A stretch of DNA of 5,315 nucleotides, taken from Bacteroidota bacterium. Its GTDB lineage: Bacteria > Bacteroidota > Bacteroidia > Flavobacteriales_F > PHOS-HE28. The notes under the pieces were generated by a model that ran no database searches, was not told the origin of the DNA, and worked only from the letters and a program-made list of their open reading frames with translations. Position numbers and translations under genes: made by a program. Location: NCBI GenBank assembly GCA_023430945.1, contig JAEYYE010000119.1, positions 1 through 5,315 on the forward strand, given 5' to 3'. Below are positions 1 to 5,315 of this stretch, piece by piece. Each line of letters begins with the position of its first letter. The stretch's first letter is position 1.

Positions 1-488
1 GTTTGTCCGCGCGCATAGAACGTGCGGCTCACCTGCACGCCACCGAAACTCCGGTTGTCCAGCAATCCACCGTAATCACGCGCGAACGGAACGCCCTGTG
101 CAACGCACTGATCGATGATGTTCGCGCTCACCTCGGCCAACCTGTACACGTTCGCTTCACGAGCCCGGTAGTCGCCACCTTTCACCGTATCGTAGAACAG
201 GCGATAGGTGCTGTCACCGTCGTTCTGGTAGTTCTTCGCCGCATTGATGCCGCCCTGAGCAGCGATCGAGTGGGCGCGGCGGGCACTGTCCTGGAAACAG
301 AACGCCTTCACGTTGTAACCCATCTCCGCGAGAGAAGCGGCGGCACTTGCTCCCGCTAGACCTGTACCCACCACGATCACATCGATCCGGCGCTTATTGG
401 CCGGCGCCACGATGCGGATCGAATTCTTGTGCTTGGACCATTTCCTATCGATCGGTCCATCGGGGATCTTGCTTTCGAGCTTGCTCAT
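1..488 (-). CDS. sdhA: Succinate dehydrogenase/fumarate reductase flavoprotein subunit, N-terminal part (runs off the left edge)
   Basis: This is the FAD-carrying catalytic subunit of complex II, which oxidises succinate to fumarate on the cytoplasmic face of the inner membrane and passes electrons to the iron-sulfur subunit. The window holds 162 codons plus two bases; full-length Bacteroidota proteins have about 640-670 residues, so roughly a quarter is present. After a polar N-terminus, a beta strand leads into the Rossmann dinucleotide motif GTGLAG (residues 41-46). HSIAAQGG follows at 73-80, and His73 corresponds to the histidine that binds FAD covalently in this family. GDSTYRLFYDTVKGGDY (91-107) and the SRTFYARGQ end (154-162) are also family-typical. 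The ATG at 488-486 lies 11 nt after the sdhC stop codon, so the two are almost certainly co-transcribed. No strong Shine-Dalgarno sequence precedes it. Fumarate reductase use cannot be excluded from the sequence. Confidence 0.96.
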   Translation of the reverse strand, partial: MSKLESKIPDGPIDRKWSKHKNSIRIVAPANKRRIDVIVVGTGLAGASAAASLAEMGYNVKAFCFQDSARRAHSIAAQGGINAAKNYQNDGDSTYRLFYDTVKGGDYRAREANVYRLAEVSANIIDQCVAQGVPFARDYGGLLDNRSFGGVQVSRTFYARGQ

Positions 489-499
489 AATGCCATCGA

Positions 500-1171
500 T
501 CAATTGAAGAACATCCACACGGGGATCAACGCGAAGAACACGGGAAGCACCACGGCGAGGAAAACGCCCACATTGCGGATCATCGGTGTGTAACGGCCGT
601 GGTTGATGCCGAGCGACTGGAATGCGCTCTGGATGCCATGAAGCAGGTGGAAAGCGAGAACGCCCATCATGATCACGTAGAGAAGCACGTACCACCATTC
701 CTGGAACGCGGCCTGCACTACGGTGAAAAGATCCTTCCGGCCTTCGGCATCCACACCGATCTCACCCCAATGATATGTGTACCAGAAGTTGCGCATATGG
801 ATCACTATGAAGACCAGGATCAGCGTACCCAGGATCGCCATCCTCCGCGCGTACCAGGCACTATTCGATCCGGGACGCTCGTACGCATAACCGATCGGCC
901 TTGCCTTGCTGTTCTGGTAGGCGAGCAGCAATCCATCGAAGGAATGGAAGAGGATGCTGAAGTATAGGATGTAACTGATCGCCTTCACCACCGGGAACGT
1001 GGTCATGAACTCGGCGTACCGGTTGAAGTTCAATTGTCCCTCGGGGCTGCTGTCCAACAACTGCAGATTCCCCGCCAGATGCATGATGAGGAAGGTGACA
1101 AGGAAAAGGCCCGTAAGGGCCATCCAATACTTCTTTACAAGTGAATTACCGAGCAATGCTGATCGTGCCAT
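500..1171 (-). CDS. sdhC: Succinate dehydrogenase cytochrome b subunit (b558 family, diheme membrane anchor)
   Basis: This 223-residue membrane anchor of complex II holds two b hemes and links succinate oxidation to the menaquinone pool. Five hydrophobic helices are visible at about residues 16-36, 62-84, 111-130, 160-180 and 200-222, the single-subunit architecture of the Bacillus SdhC and Wolinella FrdC type. His31, His76, His125 and His175 each lie in one of the first four helices, as expected for the four axial ligands of two hemes; His178 is an extra histidine close by. Length and helix count fit the b558 family usual in Bacteroidota, which lacks a separate SdhD. The ATG at 1171-1169 is the first gene of the operon and sits about 30 nt downstream of the predicted transcription start. 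A GGAGG at 1200-1196 (minus strand) is about 25 nt upstream, too far to act as its ribosome binding site. sdhA follows 11 nt after the stop. Confidence 0.95.
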   Translation of the reverse strand: MARSALLGNSLVKKYWMALTGLFLVTFLIMHLAGNLQLLDSSPEGQLNFNRYAEFMTTFPVVKAISYILYFSILFHSFDGLLLAYQNSKARPIGYAYERPGSNSAWYARRMAILGTLILVFIVIHMRNFWYTYHWGEIGVDAEGRKDLFTVVQAAFQEWWYVLLYVIMMGVLAFHLLHGIQSAFQSLGINHGRYTPMIRNVGVFLAVVLPVFFALIPVWMFFN

Positions 1172-1209
1172 GGAATGAAGTCAGTAGCGTTGTCGCCTCC
1201 GGTCGGCAG

Positions 1210-1240
1210 CAAATGTAGGGGTGGACCGTGGCGCGGCCAA
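1210..1240 (-). promoter_or_regulatory. Bacteroidota-type promoter for the sdhCA operon
   Basis: On the minus strand, TTGG (1240-1237) is followed by a 19-nt spacer and then TACATTTG (1217-1210). This matches the Bacteroidota housekeeping consensus of a -33 TTG element and a -7 TAnnTTTG element separated by about 19 nt; every defined position of both elements is met. Transcription would start near 1203, giving a leader of about 30 nt before the sdhC ATG. That the promoter is active is inferred from position and consensus only. Confidence 0.72.
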
Positions 1241-1270
1241 GGTATCGTGAATGCTTCGATCCACTTATGG

Positions 1271-1278
1271 TAACTTGG
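1271..1278 (+). promoter_or_regulatory. Weak candidate -7 element for the M24 peptidase gene
   Basis: TAACTTGG differs from the Bacteroidota -7 consensus TAnnTTTG at one defined position and would place transcription start around 1285, shortly before the ATG at 1302. No TTG is found at the expected distance upstream, so support is weak. If it is real, the in-frame ATG at 1251 could not be on the transcript, which agrees with choosing 1302 as the start. Confidence 0.25.
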
Positions 1279-1301
1279 CCTTCCCGTCCGGGACCTTCAA
1301 T

Positions 1302-2612
1302 ATGCGCTACACACCACTTTCCGCCAGTACCTATCGCGAACATCGCGCCCGCTTCCGCCAGCATATGGAAAATGGCGGTCTGGCCATCTTCCATAGCAAC
1401 GATGTGATGCCCACCAGCGCGGACGGCACCATGCCCTTCAAGCAGGCGACGGATATCATGTACCTCACGGGTATCGATCAGGAGGAGACCATCCTTCTTC
1501 TTTTCCCCGATGCTTTCGATCCGAAGGACAGGGAGATCCTTTTCGTGCGCGAAACGAATGAGCACATCGCGATCTGGGAAGGTGCCAAGTTCACCCAGAA
1601 GGAGGCTTCGGAACTGAGCGGTATCTCCAACGTGCTCTGGACAAGTGCTTTCGAGGCCACCGTGAAGCGCCTGGTGCCGCAATGTGAACTGTTGTACCTC
1701 AACAGCAACGAACACTTGCGTCAAGGCAATGAAGTACAAACGCGCGAGGATCGGAAGAACGATGCGCTGCGAGCACAATTCCCGCTGCATCCGTTGAAAC
1801 GCAGCGCACCGATCATGCACCGGATACGGTCACGGAAAACTGCTGAGGAGATCGAGCAGATCAAGCGGGCGATCGCCGTTACCGGCAAGGCTTTCGATCG
1901 CGTTTGCGGGTTCGTGAGGCCGGGAGTGAAGGAATACGAGATCGAAGCGGAGATCACCCATGAGTTCATCCGCAATGGATCCCGTGGCCATGCTTACACG
2001 CCCATCATCGCTAGCGGCTATAATGCGTGCGTGCTCCATTACATCACCAACGACCAGATCTGCAGGGATGGCGATGTGATCCTCATGGATTTCGGTTGCG
2101 AGTACGGCGGCTATGCCAGCGATCTCACGCGCAGCATTCCAGTGAACGGCCGATTCACCGATCGGCAGCGCGCTGTGTACGATGCAGTCCTTCGCGTAAA
2201 GAATGAAGCCACACAGTTGCTCAGGCCAGGCACATTATTGAACCAATATCACAAGGAGGTCGGGAAGATCATGGAAAGTGAATTGATCGGCCTCGGACTT
2301 TTAGATCGGAATGATGTGCAGAAGCAGGATCCCGACAGGCCGCTCTACAAGAAGTATTTCATGCACGGTACCAGCCATTTCCTGGGCTTGGATGTGCATG
2401 ATGTGGGCCTTTGGACCGAGCCGATAGCTGAGGATATGGTGTTCACAGTTGAGCCCGGCATCTACATTAGAGAAGAGAAACTCGGTATCCGCTTGGAGAA
2501 CAACATCCTGGTGACGAAGGACAGGACGATCGACCTGTTCGCGCAGATCCCAGTGGAGGCCGAAGCGATCGAAGAAATGATGGCCGGCGCGCAACGCACG
2601 GTCTCGATCTAG
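1302..2612 (+). CDS. pepP: M24 family metallopeptidase, aminopeptidase P (Xaa-Pro aminopeptidase)
   Basis: This 436-residue cytosolic dimetal enzyme is predicted to remove the N-terminal residue from peptides with proline in second position. The N-terminal AMP_N-type domain (about residues 1-140) contains SADGTMPFKQ (39-48) and YLTGIDQEE (54-62), close to the pattern I know from Bacteroidota homologues. The pita-bread catalytic domain follows from about 175. Its metal ligands are all present: Asp263 and Asp274 (DFGCEYGGYASD), His359 (HGTSHFLG), Glu384 (TVEPGIYI) and Glu399 (GIRLENN). The accessory histidines His246 and His366 also match those of E. coli PepP. The stretch between the two glutamates is shorter than in the E. 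coli enzyme. An in-frame ATG at 1251 would add 17 residues that do not look conserved; family-like sequence begins at 1302, so I prefer that start. The gene is divergent from sdhC and converges on the DUF6427-like gene with a one-base gap. A prolidase specificity is a less likely alternative. Confidence 0.92.
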   Translation: MRYTPLSASTYREHRARFRQHMENGGLAIFHSNDVMPTSADGTMPFKQATDIMYLTGIDQEETILLLFPDAFDPKDREILFVRETNEHIAIWEGAKFTQKEASELSGISNVLWTSAFEATVKRLVPQCELLYLNSNEHLRQGNEVQTREDRKNDALRAQFPLHPLKRSAPIMHRIRSRKTAEEIEQIKRAIAVTGKAFDRVCGFVRPGVKEYEIEAEITHEFIRNGSRGHAYTPIIASGYNACVLHYITNDQICRDGDVILMDFGCEYGGYASDLTRSIPVNGRFTDRQRAVYDAVLRVKNEATQLLRPGTLLNQYHKEVGKIMESELIGLGLLDRNDVQKQDPDRPLYKKYFMHGTSHFLGLDVHDVGLWTEPIAEDMVFTVEPGIYIREEKLGIRLENNILVTKDRTIDLFAQIPVEAEAIEEMMAGAQRTVSI

Positions 2613-2613
2613 A

Positions 2614-3594
2614 TCACCATTGCCATTGCGCCCAAAGCGCAAGGATCAACAGTGATACCACTGCGGATTCGCTCAACCAACTGCGCTTCGTTCCGTGCAG
2701 CGAATTCGCGCAGAAGATGGTGAGCGGGACCACCAACATCACAGCTGGGAGGTGATCCGTGATGAGCCAGATGATCACCAGCAGGACCGCGAGCGCCGCA
2801 GTGAACCCAAGGAAGGAAGCGCGTATGTTCTTCAGCCTGATCACTCCCCGGCTATAGCTGCGGGTGAATGAAAGCATTCCCACCGGAAGCATTCCGGCCA
2901 GTACCATGCAAAGGAAGATCCGTTGCGATGCCGGCACGGATCCGATCGCCGGATCGGTAACATGGGCGTAAGCGATCGTGAGCAATGGTCTCCAATCACC
3001 CAGTCCCGTGATGAGCAGGATGCCCCATGCCAGATAGAGAACGCTCGCGGAAGCGATCAGCGGGACGAGGTATTCGCGCCATTGCGGCGGGCGGAGCACT
3101 GAAATGGTCGTCCAGATCACCACCACGAGGAATAGGTAGGGCAGGTAGAACAATGCAGCGATCCCGATCAGCATGCCGGAATCGAACAGTGCGCCCATCG
3201 CCCGGCCCGTATTGCTCATGGACCACGAACGGTGTAGTGCGGCGATCACGAACGGCATGCCGGTTAGTGCTGGATCGAGCGGCGCCGTGGGACCGAAAGC
3301 CGCCAGCAGCAACGGAAAGATCAGCGCGGAAAGATGGGTGCGCTTCTCCAGCAGTTCGGAATCGTTCACCATCAGATCCACTTGCACAGCGACCAACAGG
3401 ATGAACAGGGTGGAAAGAATACCCTGCACGACCGGCCTTCCGTTCACCAGACCGTTGAGCAGTGCATGCAACGGCATGGCGAGTTCGGGCGTTGCGATCG
3501 GCCGTGTGAAGGCCGGCCCGAAAAGAAGCGGCACCAGCAGGAGCAGGCCTGACAGCACCACCGGTTGATTGCTTCTGAAGATGCCCGCCAGCAT
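2614..3594 (-). CDS. Multispanning inner-membrane protein, DUF6427-like
   Basis: This is a 326-residue, very hydrophobic protein of unknown function. I count about eight to ten membrane segments: around residues 11-29, 55-75, 88-102, 140-163, 174-197, 225-243, 260-279, 283-297 and 309-324. The N-terminus (MLAGIFRSNQPVVL), the FDSGMLIGIAALFYLPYL segment (137-154) and the following LRPPQWREYLVPLI (167-180) resemble the Bacteroidota family called DUF6427, some members of which carry the misleading old name beta-carotene monooxygenase. That family match is from memory. No catalytic motif, signal peptidase site or transporter signature is visible. The ATG at 3594 sits where family members begin. 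The gene is divergent from the small membrane protein at 3641, separated by 46 bp, and its stop lies one base from the stop of the M24 peptidase gene. A role in membrane or envelope biology is only a guess. Confidence 0.82.
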   Translation of the reverse strand: MLAGIFRSNQPVVLSGLLLLVPLLFGPAFTRPIATPELAMPLHALLNGLVNGRPVVQGILSTLFILLVAVQVDLMVNDSELLEKRTHLSALIFPLLLAAFGPTAPLDPALTGMPFVIAALHRSWSMSNTGRAMGALFDSGMLIGIAALFYLPYLFLVVVIWTTISVLRPPQWREYLVPLIASASVLYLAWGILLITGLGDWRPLLTIAYAHVTDPAIGSVPASQRIFLCMVLAGMLPVGMLSFTRSYSRGVIRLKNIRASFLGFTAALAVLLVIIWLITDHLPAVMLVVPLTIFCANSLHGTKRSWLSESAVVSLLILALWAQWQW

Positions 3595-3611
3595 GGATCA
3601 GGATGTGCCCC

Positions 3612-3619
3612 TATATTTG
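3612..3619 (+). promoter_or_regulatory. Consensus -7 element (TATATTTG) for the small membrane protein gene
   Basis: TATATTTG fits the Bacteroidota -7 consensus TAnnTTTG exactly and lies in the 46-bp gap between two divergent genes. Transcription would begin near 3626, about 15 nt before the ATG at 3641, which supports that start over the in-frame ATGs at 3569, 3581 and 3593. No TTG is found at the usual distance upstream, so the -33 half is weak or degenerate. Confidence 0.5.
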
Positions 3620-3640
3620 CCCGGATCAAGCACGCACGAC

Positions 3641-3820
3641 ATGTACCAGATCTTCTTTTCGATCGGCCGTTTCCTCGAGAGTACGTTCACCATTCTTGCT
3701 GCGCTTGGTTGGGTGCCGGTGATCCTCATCTCCGTGATCCTTGCATTCGGCCTGGTGTACTGGCTGATGATTCAGGATCGGTATAACAAGGAGGCTCGGC
3801 GCAAGGGCACCCTCGCATAG
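3641..3820 (+). CDS. Small single-pass membrane protein, DUF6341-like (59 aa)
   Basis: This is a 59-residue protein with an amphipathic N-terminal stretch (about 1-22), one clear transmembrane helix (about 24-44, ending VYWLMIQ) and a short charged tail (DRYNKEARRKGTLA). The layout, with aromatic and hydrophobic N-terminus, one helix finishing in a YW pair and a polar cytoplasmic tail, resembles the Bacteroidota family DUF6341, whose members I recall lying close to purD and DUF6427 genes. The function of that family is unknown. The open frame extends upstream to 3569, but that part would overlap the start of the divergent gene and the -7 box, so the start at 3641 is preferred. The cluster of positive charges after the helix suggests a cytoplasmic C-terminus. 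The stop is two bases from the convergent purD stop. That it is a real gene is supported by the hydrophobicity profile, the promoter box and tight packing between genes; family assignment is less certain. Confidence 0.72.
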   Translation: MYQIFFSIGRFLESTFTILAALGWVPVILISVILAFGLVYWLMIQDRYNKEARRKGTLA

Positions 3821-3822
3821 GA

Positions 3823-5142
3823 TCATACTTTCTGCTGCGCACTGTTCCTGGGCGCTGGCATGCGCAACAGGTCCTTTCCGATATCGCTTCTCAGGTACAT
3901 CCCTTCGAAACCGATCGATCCCGCGCTGCGGTAGGTTGAAAGGATCGCCTGCTCAAGGTCCTTCCCGAAACCGGTGACCGATAATACACGGCCCCCTGCG
4001 GTCACCAGGGTTCCATCCTTTTCCAGGGCGGTGCCCGCGTGGAACACATAGGCATCACGCACCATCTCCATCCCTATGATCCGGTGTCCTTTCTCGTATT
4101 TCCCGGGATAGCCTTCCGAAGCGAGCACCACGGTGACCGCGGTACGATCGTCCACGTCCACGTGCCTTTCGCTCAGGGTGCCGTGGGCGATACCCTCGAA
4201 CAGATCGAGAAGATCGCTGCGCAAACGCGGCAGGATCGCCTGTGCCTCCGGATCCCCGAGACGAACGTTGTATTCGATCACATAAGGCTCACTGTTCACG
4301 ATCATCAACCCCATGAAGATGAATCCGCTGTATTCGATCCCATCCTTCTGCAACCCCCTGATCGTAGGGGCGGCGATCCGATCATGAACTTTCTGCATGA
4401 GGTCCTTGTCCGCGAAAGGTGCCGGTGATACGGCGCCCATTCCACCGGTGTTCGGGCCAGTGTCTCCAGCCCCGATCCGCTTATGGTCCTTGGCTGCCGG
4501 CAGCATCTTGAAAGAAGTTCCGTCGGTGATCAGGAAGGCTGAAAGTTCCACGCCCTTCAGGAATTGCTCGATCACCACTTTCTCACCGGCAGCGCCATAT
4601 GCCCCACCCTGCAGCATATCCTTCAATACGTTGGCGGCTTCCTTCTTATCCTCGGTGATCACCACACCCTTCCCGGCGGCAAGGCCATCCGCCTTGATCA
4701 CATATGGCGGGGCCATCTTGTCCAGATGCTGGATCGCTTCCTGCAATTGATCCTTCGTGAAAGTGCGATGCGCGGCGGTGGGAATGTTGTGCCGGAACAT
4801 GAACTCCTTCGCAAAATCCTTGCTTCCCTCGAGTTTCGCGGCTTCCTTCCTGGGACCGATCACCGTCACCTTTCCAGCAAGTTCCTTGTCGGCCGCGATC
4901 CGATCGTGCAACCCATCCACCAGCGGCCCTTCCGGGCCTACGACCACCATTTCGATCCCTTTCTCAAGCAGGAACTTCCGCAGTGCCTTCTGATCCTTTA
5001 GATCAAGCTCCACATTGCGGCCGTGGCGCACCGTTCCGGGATTACCGGGAGCGATGTAAAGTTCATCCAACAGGGAGCTTTGCGCGATCTTCCAAGCCAT
5101 CGCATGCTCCCTTCCCCCGCCTCCGATCAACAGAACGTTCAT
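3823..5142 (-). CDS. purD: Phosphoribosylamine--glycine ligase (GAR synthetase)
   Basis: This enzyme joins 5-phosphoribosylamine to glycine using ATP, giving glycinamide ribonucleotide, the second step of de novo purine synthesis in the cytosol. The 439-residue protein shows the full ATP-grasp layout: N-terminal MNVLLIGGGGREHAMAWK (1-18), GPEGPLVDG (69-77), IGPRKEAAKLEGSKDFAK (95-112), the ATP-binding YVIKADGLAAGKGVVI (147-162), KDHKRIGAGDTGPNTGGMGA (218-237), and the family signature EYNVRLGDPEAQ (290-301). Length is typical or slightly long. An in-frame extension reaches an ATG at 5223, but its 27 extra codons are not family-like and approach an upstream terminator hairpin, so the ATG at 5142 directly before the glycine-rich loop is chosen. 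It is preceded by an A-rich CGAAA rather than a Shine-Dalgarno sequence. No riboswitch-like structure is evident in the short leader. Its stop lies two bases from that of the convergent small membrane protein. Confidence 0.96.
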   Translation of the reverse strand: MNVLLIGGGGREHAMAWKIAQSSLLDELYIAPGNPGTVRHGRNVELDLKDQKALRKFLLEKGIEMVVVGPEGPLVDGLHDRIAADKELAGKVTVIGPRKEAAKLEGSKDFAKEFMFRHNIPTAAHRTFTKDQLQEAIQHLDKMAPPYVIKADGLAAGKGVVITEDKKEAANVLKDMLQGGAYGAAGEKVVIEQFLKGVELSAFLITDGTSFKMLPAAKDHKRIGAGDTGPNTGGMGAVSPAPFADKDLMQKVHDRIAAPTIRGLQKDGIEYSGFIFMGLMIVNSEPYVIEYNVRLGDPEAQAILPRLRSDLLDLFEGIAHGTLSERHVDVDDRTAVTVVLASEGYPGKYEKGHRIIGMEMVRDAYVFHAGTALEKDGTLVTAGGRVLSVTGFGKDLEQAILSTYRSAGSIGFEGMYLRSDIGKDLLRMPAPRNSAQQKV

Positions 5143-5160
5143 TTTCGATGAGCCTTTGCA

Positions 5161-5192
5161 CAAAGGAAAGATCCACCGCTGGCCGATCGAAA
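5161..5192 (-). promoter_or_regulatory. Weak candidate purD promoter
   Basis: On the minus strand TTCCTTTG (5168-5161) differs from TAnnTTTG at one defined position, and TTTC (5192-5189) lies 20 nt upstream where a TTTG/TTG element would be expected. It would give a leader of roughly 10 nt before the purD ATG. A second near-match, TTCATTTG (5212-5205), has no partner element because the hairpin occupies that position. Both are imperfect, so this is only a placement suggestion. Confidence 0.25.
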
Positions 5193-5212
5193 GTTTCTTT
5201 TCAACAAATGAA

Positions 5213-5244
5213 CAACGCCGCATCCCTCGCGGAATGCGGCGTTG
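5213..5244 (-). terminator. Strong stem-loop, probable terminator of the upstream redoxin-family gene
   Basis: The arms CAACGCCGCAT (5213-5223) and ATGCGGCGTTG (5234-5244) are perfect reverse complements, an 11-bp GC-rich stem with a 10-nt loop that could add two further pairs (CC 5225-5226 with GG 5231-5232). It begins 18 nt past the stop codon of the gene at 5263-5315. On the minus strand the stem is followed by TTCATTTGTTG, a broken rather than continuous U-tract. On the plus strand no T-run follows. Since both flanking genes point left, it most likely ends the upstream transcript and isolates purD. Confidence 0.65.
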
Positions 5245-5252
5245 GGTAATTC

Positions 5253-5290
5253 GCGTACCGGATCAGTGCTGATGCGGCGCGGCGGTACGC
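5253..5290. repeat. Short inverted repeat spanning the stop codon of the right-edge gene
   Basis: GCGTACCG (5253-5260) and CGGTACGC (5283-5290) are exact 8-bp reverse complements with a 22-nt interior. Inside it lies a smaller palindromic stretch, ATCAG-TG-CTGAT (5262-5273), overlapping the stop codon. It could fold as a second, weaker stem-loop ahead of the main hairpin at 5213-5244. The pairing is seen directly, but an 8-bp repeat at this distance may be chance. Confidence 0.35.
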
Positions 5291-5315
5291 TTGATGCTGC
5301 AACCGATGTTACGGG
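5263..5315 (-). CDS. C-terminal end of a probable thioredoxin/redoxin-family protein (cut by the right edge)
   Basis: Only the last 17 full codons are present, reading RNIGCSIKRTAAPHQH followed by TGA (5265-5263). The IGCSIK segment near the C-terminus resembles the ending of a Bacteroidota thioredoxin-family (AhpC/TSA-type redoxin) protein, which typically finishes GC(S/N)IKWK. That match is from memory and rests on about six residues. Here the usual WK is replaced by R and a short TAAPHQH tail follows. A strong hairpin begins 18 nt downstream, which supports a real gene ending here. The other minus-strand frames give no recognisable sequence. Function would be thiol-disulfide or peroxide chemistry if the assignment holds. 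Confidence 0.5.
   Translation of the reverse strand, partial: RNIGCSIKRTAAPHQH

Noticed and set aside
3..359. A 118-codon plus-strand frame at the left edge
   Set aside because: It is antisense to the sdhA start, whose FAD-binding motifs are unmistakable; no independent support exists.
599..967. A 122-codon open frame on the plus strand inside sdhC
   Set aside because: It is the complement of a gene with clear transmembrane helices and heme ligands; its translation is low-complexity, rich in His, Asp and Glu, and has no membrane or domain signature.
1251..1301. A 17-residue extension of the M24 peptidase starting at the ATG at 1251
   Set aside because: Family-like sequence starts at 1302, and the extension lies in the divergent promoter region.
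1146..1820. A 224-codon open frame on the minus strand overlapping the sdhC start and the M24 peptidase gene
   Set aside because: It lies antisense to a peptidase with all catalytic residues intact and has no recognisable domain or promoter. It is an expected shadow in GC-rich coding DNA with few antisense stops.
5143..5223. A 27-residue N-terminal extension of purD starting at 5223
   Set aside because: The family begins at the glycine-rich loop encoded from 5142. The extra residues look non-conserved and the extension would begin inside the terminator hairpin arm.
5143..5262. A possible purine riboswitch or other structured leader upstream of purD
   Set aside because: Apart from the terminator-like hairpin, I see no conserved riboswitch core, and the leader after the candidate promoter is too short for one.
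1..5315. Mobile elements, CRISPR repeats, tRNA/rRNA genes, defence or toxin-antitoxin modules
   Set aside because: No transposase, integrase, direct-repeat array, tRNA cloverleaf or defence domain was found on either strand; all sizeable coding space is filled by the listed genes.

Overview
The window looks like ordinary chromosomal DNA from a fairly GC-rich member of the Bacteroidota, probably on the Flavobacteriales side. Four things point there. The SdhC is the five-helix, four-histidine b-type form. The aminopeptidase P has the N-terminal pattern usual in that phylum. A DUF6427-like membrane protein and a DUF6341-like small membrane protein sit beside purD. The best promoter matches the Bacteroidota sigma consensus (TTG about 19 nt before TAnnTTTG) rather than TTGACA/TATAAT. 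Start codons mostly lack a Shine-Dalgarno sequence at useful spacing, which also fits. Genus and species cannot be told from the sequence alone.

Layout. Positions 1-1171 (minus strand) hold the start of a succinate dehydrogenase operon: sdhC, then the first 162 codons of sdhA, which runs off the left edge; sdhB is presumably beyond it. Positions 1172-1301 are a divergent intergenic region with a consensus-grade sdhC promoter. Positions 1302-2612 (plus) encode an M24 aminopeptidase P. It ends one base from the stop of a convergent DUF6427-like multispanning membrane protein (2614-3594, minus). A 46-bp divergent gap (3595-3640) carries a perfect TAnnTTTG box that serves a 59-residue single-pass membrane protein (3641-3820, plus). 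That gene ends two bases from the stop of purD (3823-5142, minus). Positions 5143-5262 are non-coding and contain a strong hairpin, best read as the terminator of the gene entering from the right. That gene is represented only by the last 17 codons of a probable thioredoxin/redoxin-family protein (5263-5315, minus).

Functionally, sdhC/sdhA belong to the TCA cycle and respiratory chain, purD to de novo purine synthesis, and the M24 enzyme to turnover of proline-containing peptides. The two DUF-type membrane proteins have no established role. The window is dominated by housekeeping genes. I see no mobile element, CRISPR array, tRNA, rRNA or defence system. The points worth a second look are the uncharacterised membrane-protein pair beside purD, the two nearly touching convergent gene ends without terminators, the clear promoter elements, and a roughly five-fold excess of GATC over random expectation.
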